Assembly: GCA_947177885.1 (NCBI GenBank)
Contig: CAMWWF010000039.1
Span: forward strand, 1 to 13,540
DNA: 13,540 nucleotides
Direction of reading: 5' to 3'
Source: an uncultured Lachnospiraceae bacterium
Lineage (GTDB): Bacteria; Bacillota_A; Clostridia; Lachnospirales; Lachnospiraceae
Part shown: positions 12,900 through 13,540 of the stretch, piece by piece
Layout of the letters: every line of letters begins with the position of its first letter
Position numbering within the stretch: the first letter of the stretch is position 1
Position numbers and translations under genes: made by a program
The notes under the pieces: model-generated
Databases searched by the model: none
The model's input: the letters and a program-made list of their open reading frames with translations, nothing else
Told to the model about the DNA's origin: nothing

Positions 12900-13540
12900 T
12901 TACAGATAATCATAAATACCGCTGGCAATAAATTTATCCGGATGAACCATCTCATTCTTCGTCCGGTTCAGTGAGCCTGACACCTTGCGCACCGTGGTCT
13001 TCTCATCTTCCTGAAATTCAAACAGCGGATTCATGATCACCCTGCCGCCTTCCAGTCCCACCACCTCCGATATGCACATGGTCTTACGGGAACTGTCCCG
13101 CATTCTGGAGAGATGAATGATAATATCCACCGCTGACGCGATCTGCTGTCGGATGGCTTCCAGAGGAAGTCCCGCCGCGCCGCTCAGCACCATAGTCTCC
13201 AGACGGCTTATCATATCCTCCGCCGAGTTGGCGTGGCCCGTGGAAATGGAACCGTCATGCCCGGTGTTCATGGCCTGAAGCATATCCAGCGCTTCTTCCC
13301 CTCTGACCTCGCCCACCACGATCCGTTCCGGTCTCATACGCAGGGAAGATTTGATCAGATCCCGCATGGAAATACCGCCTGTCCCCGAGGAATTTGCATT
13401 GCGTGTCTCCAGCCTTACCAGATTGGGAATATGCCGGATCTGCAGCTCCGCGGAATCCTCTATGGTAATGGCGCGTTCCGCCTGGGGAATGTAATTGGAA
13501 AGGGCATTCAAAAAGGTGGTCTTGCCCGAACCGGTACCGC
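12900..13540 (-). CDS. cpaF: CpaF/TadA secretion ATPase, C-terminal half (partial)
   Basis: The visible 212 residues are the C-terminal part of the hexameric type II/IV secretion ATPase that powers Tad pilus assembly. The frame runs through the window edge, so the N-terminal half is missing. The fragment begins in the Walker A loop (GTGSGKTT, residues 1-8). It continues with the Asp box ITIEDSAEL (25-32), the region IRHIPNLVRLETR (34-46), Walker B IVVGEVRG (73-80) and the His box TGHDGSISTGHANSAEDMISRLE (92-114), all intact. An internal TTG at 13511 is not the true start, since it lies after the P-loop. It is the first visible gene of the minus-strand train, and its partners tadB and tadC follow. 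Family CpaF homologues are usually 400-450 residues. Confidence 0.95.
   Translation of the reverse strand, partial: GTGSGKTTFLNALSNYIPQAERAITIEDSAELQIRHIPNLVRLETRNANSSGTGGISMRDLIKSSLRMRPERIVVGEVRGEEALDMLQAMNTGHDGSISTGHANSAEDMISRLETMVLSGAAGLPLEAIRQQIASAVDIIIHLSRMRDSSRKTMCISEVVGLEGGRVIMNPLFEFQEDEKTTVRKVSGSLNRTKNEMVHPDKFIASGIYDYL

Noticed and set aside
1..13540. CRISPR array, tRNA or rRNA genes, insertion sequences
   Set aside because: None seen: the only tandem repeats are the 18-bp and 30-bp arrays, which have no spacers, and no transposase-like or RNA-gene sequence was recognised.

Overview
The window carries most of a Tad (tight adherence, type IVb/IVc pilus) assembly locus. Its style is that of a Gram-positive anaerobe of the Clostridia, most likely Lachnospiraceae. 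That placement is my inference from gene content (DUF5702-type large pseudopilin, WG-repeat protein, DUF6382-FHA protein, PP2C phosphatase), from strong GGGAGG/GGGGAGG ribosome binding sites, and from a roughly balanced base composition. No rRNA or other taxonomic marker is present.

Layout. Nearly everything between 13540 and 1312 is read on the minus strand as one tightly packed gene train. In transcription order: the C-terminal half of the CpaF/TadA ATPase (cut by the window edge), the TadB and TadC platform proteins, a Flp-like pilin bracketed by two stem-loops, a TadE-like pseudopilin, a 901-residue DUF5702/TadG-like protein, a second TadE-like protein, a short A24 prepilin peptidase (TadV/CpaA type), a membrane-anchored WG-repeat protein, a DUF6382-FHA protein and a PP2C phosphatase. 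An array of five 18-bp tandem repeats lies between the last two, overlapping a possible small Cys-rich ORF. Facing this train on the plus strand, with its stop codon touching the PP2C stop codon, is a gene for a stand-alone prepilin-peptidase N-terminal (four-cysteine) domain with its own plausible sigma-A-type promoter. Bases 369-781 hold no convincing gene. At the left end are a 65-bp inverted-repeat element and a 54-residue single-pass membrane protein on the minus strand.

How it fits together. CpaF powers, and TadB/TadC anchor, assembly of a pilus from the Flp-like subunit and three minor pilin-like proteins. The A24 peptidase would cleave their leaders. The separate four-cysteine protein may supply the domain that this short peptidase lacks. 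The FHA and PP2C genes suggest control by Ser/Thr phosphorylation, but no active kinase is visible here. The most interesting points are the apparently split prepilin peptidase, the FHA/PP2C module whose N-terminal domain may be kinase-like, the repeat array with its Cys-rich reading frame, and a pilin lacking the usual Glu at mature position 5.
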